From positions 62,001 to 126,000 of the forward strand of contig JAQIJD010000006.1 in assembly GCA_036946415.1 (NCBI GenBank): a stretch of 64,000 nt of DNA, in the 5' to 3' direction. The position numbers and the translations under genes were made by a program. Of the stretch, positions 63,064 to 64,000 are shown one piece after another; the first letter of the stretch is position 1, and every line of letters starts with the position of its first letter. Below the pieces are notes generated by a model that saw only the letters and a list, made by a program, of their open reading frames with translations, did not search any database and had not been told where the DNA came from. The stretch is from Sphingomonas_Q fennica_A (GTDB lineage: Bacteria > Pseudomonadota > Alphaproteobacteria > Sphingomonadales > Sphingomonadaceae).

Positions 63064-63260
63064 TTGCGGCGCCAGCCCCACAGCGACATCCAGCTTTCGG
63101 CGGCCTTCATGTTCGCCTCGACCGCGGCCTGCGCCGCGGTCTGCGCGCTCACCATGTCGTTGGCGCTGGAGACGGCCGCCTCCGCCCACGCAATCTGGCG
63201 GCGCTGGAGTTCGATCGCCTGCTCCTGCAACGCGATCCAGGGTGCGAAAAGCTCGATCAT
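63060..63260 (-). CDS. Small conserved-looking protein between murC and murB (66 aa)
   Basis: The 66-aa product is predicted fully helical: FAPWIALQEQAIELQRRQIA, AWAEAAVSSANDMVSAQTA and an end rich in Trp and Arg (ESWMSLWGWRRK). Both ends overlap neighbours: ATGA with murC at 63257-63260 and GTGA with murB at 63060-63063, which shows it is translated as part of the cluster. No signal peptide or membrane helix. Its role is unknown; a phasin-like amphipathic helix is possible. Confidence 0.75.
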   Translation of the reverse strand: MIELFAPWIALQEQAIELQRRQIAWAEAAVSSANDMVSAQTAAQAAVEANMKAAESWMSLWGWRRK

Positions 63261-64000
63261 GCCGGAACCTTCCTCTGCGCGCCGATCGCCTCGGCCAGCC
63301 CCGCCGCCCATTTGGTGATGTCGCCGGCGCCGAGGCACACGATCATGTCGCCCGGCTGGGCGACCTCCGCAAGGGCCGTGGTGAGCGCCTCCGGCCCCGC
63401 CACTTCCTGCGCCGAGCGATGCCCGCGCATCTTGAGGCCGGAGACGAGTGCCGCGGCATCCACCCCCTCGATCGGCGCCTCGCCCGCCGGATAGACGGGG
63501 GCGACATAGACCATGTCGGCATCGTTGAAGGCGGACTGGAACTCCCCCATCAGATCGCGCAGGCGGGTGTAGCGATGCGGCTGGACGACCGCGATCACGC
63601 GATTCTCCACCCCCTCGCGCGCCGCCGCCAGCACCGCCTTCACCTCGACCGGGTGGTGGCCGTAATCGTCGATGATCGTGGCGCCATCGACCGTGCCGAC
63701 ATTGGTGAAGCGCCGCTTGACCCCGCCGAACTGGGCGAAGCCGGTCTGGATCACCGCATCGCCGACGCCCATCTCGAGCGCCACCGCGATCGCGGCGAGC
63801 GCGTTCTGGACGTTGTGGCGGCCGGGCATCGGCAGCTCGATCCCCTCGATCGAGCGGCTGGAGCCGTCGCGCTGGCGGACGATTGCCTCGAAGCGGTTGC
63901 CGCCGGGGATCGGCGTGACGTTGACGCCGCGCACGTCGGCCTGCGCGGAGAAGCCGTAGGTGACAACGCGCCGGTCGCGCACGCGCGGGATCAGCGCCTG
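63257..64000 (-). CDS. murC: UDP-N-acetylmuramate--L-alanine ligase, C-terminal part (rest outside window)
   Basis: The visible 247 or so C-terminal residues belong to a Mur ligase: VTYGFSAQADVRGVNV, LPMPGRHNVQNALAAIAVAL (central-domain end), IIDDYGHHPVEVKAVLAAAR (conserved ATP/substrate region), VVQPHRYTRLRDLMGEFQ and CLGAGDITKWAAGLAEAI. These wordings are specific to MurC. The start and P-loop are beyond position 64000. The stop overlaps the start of the 66-aa gene (ATGA). Confidence 0.95.
   Translation of the reverse strand, partial: QALIPRVRDRRVVTYGFSAQADVRGVNVTPIPGGNRFEAIVRQRDGSSRSIEGIELPMPGRHNVQNALAAIAVALEMGVGDAVIQTGFAQFGGVKRRFTNVGTVDGATIIDDYGHHPVEVKAVLAAAREGVENRVIAVVQPHRYTRLRDLMGEFQSAFNDADMVYVAPVYPAGEAPIEGVDAAALVSGLKMRGHRSAQEVAGPEALTTALAEVAQPGDMIVCLGAGDITKWAAGLAEAIGAQRKVPA

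Overview
The window is about 69% G+C and carries gene orders and protein families typical of an alphaproteobacterium of the order Sphingomonadales (Sphingomonas-like). Pointers include: a PDH E1-beta with an N-terminal lipoyl domain after pdhA; the DUF3576 lipoprotein-leuS-lptE-holA block; mutY facing dciA (DUF721)-dsbA-dsbA2-smc; a murC-murB-ddlB-ftsQ-ftsA-ftsZ division cluster; and outer-membrane uptake through a TonB-dependent receptor. The assignment comes from gene content and order, not from a search.

Layout. 1-3.6 kb: end of ftsB, pyruvate dehydrogenase E1 alpha/beta, and a short squalene/phytoene-synthase-like protein. 3.7-4.3 kb: an EF-hand protein and a palindromic repeat. 4.3-12.1 kb: an accessory block that looks catabolic (THF-dependent aryl O-demethylase, cupin dioxygenase, spinster-type MFS carrier, glutaminase, TauD/TfdA dioxygenase, MarR regulator, GMC oxidoreductase), bounded on both sides by repeats, including a 270-bp MITE-like element. 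12.5-19.6 kb: yqeY, carA, carB, greA and a rhomboid protease, with a VapBC-like toxin-antitoxin pair lying between carA and carB. 19.6-23.1 kb: a large modular RTX/VWA/Calx-beta secreted protein with two unknown neighbours. 23.4 kb: tRNA-Leu(CAA). 23.5-26.7 kb: four tightly coupled genes (glycosyltransferase, acyl-CoA-dehydrogenase-like, PIG-L deacetylase, NodS-like methyltransferase) that probably modify a glycoconjugate. 26.9-29.9 kb: pirin, YggS, a TenI-like protein, a VOC protein and an outer-membrane protein. 30.2-34.7 kb: DUF3576-leuS-lptE-holA. 34.7-35.6 kb: a gene-free region filled with dispersed inverted repeats. 35.6-44.5 kb: epimerase, ridA, nudC and mutY on one strand, and dciA, two DsbA-like proteins and smc on the other. 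44.6-50.4 kb: a methylene-THF-reductase-like protein, an isochorismatase-like hydrolase, and an iron-uptake set (TonB-dependent receptor, TonB, PiuC). 50.5-55 kb: osmoregulated periplasmic glucan genes opgG and opgH plus a GH130 protein. 55-64 kb: a TPR/SPOR protein and the division/murein cluster.

Many adjacent genes overlap at ATGA, GTGA or TGATG, which indicates translational coupling (PIG-L cluster, leuS-lptE-holA, mutY-nudC-ridA, dciA-dsbA, murC to ftsA).

Two things stand out. First, six single-base insertions, mostly in G/C runs, break the frames of five otherwise intact genes (an outer-membrane protein, leuS, nudC, smc twice, tonB). Several of these genes are normally essential and every shift is +1, so homopolymer over-calling in the assembly is more likely than real gene loss. 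Second, one copy of a dispersed palindromic repeat lies in frame inside dciA and supplies about the last 66 codons, while keeping the ATGA overlap with dsbA.
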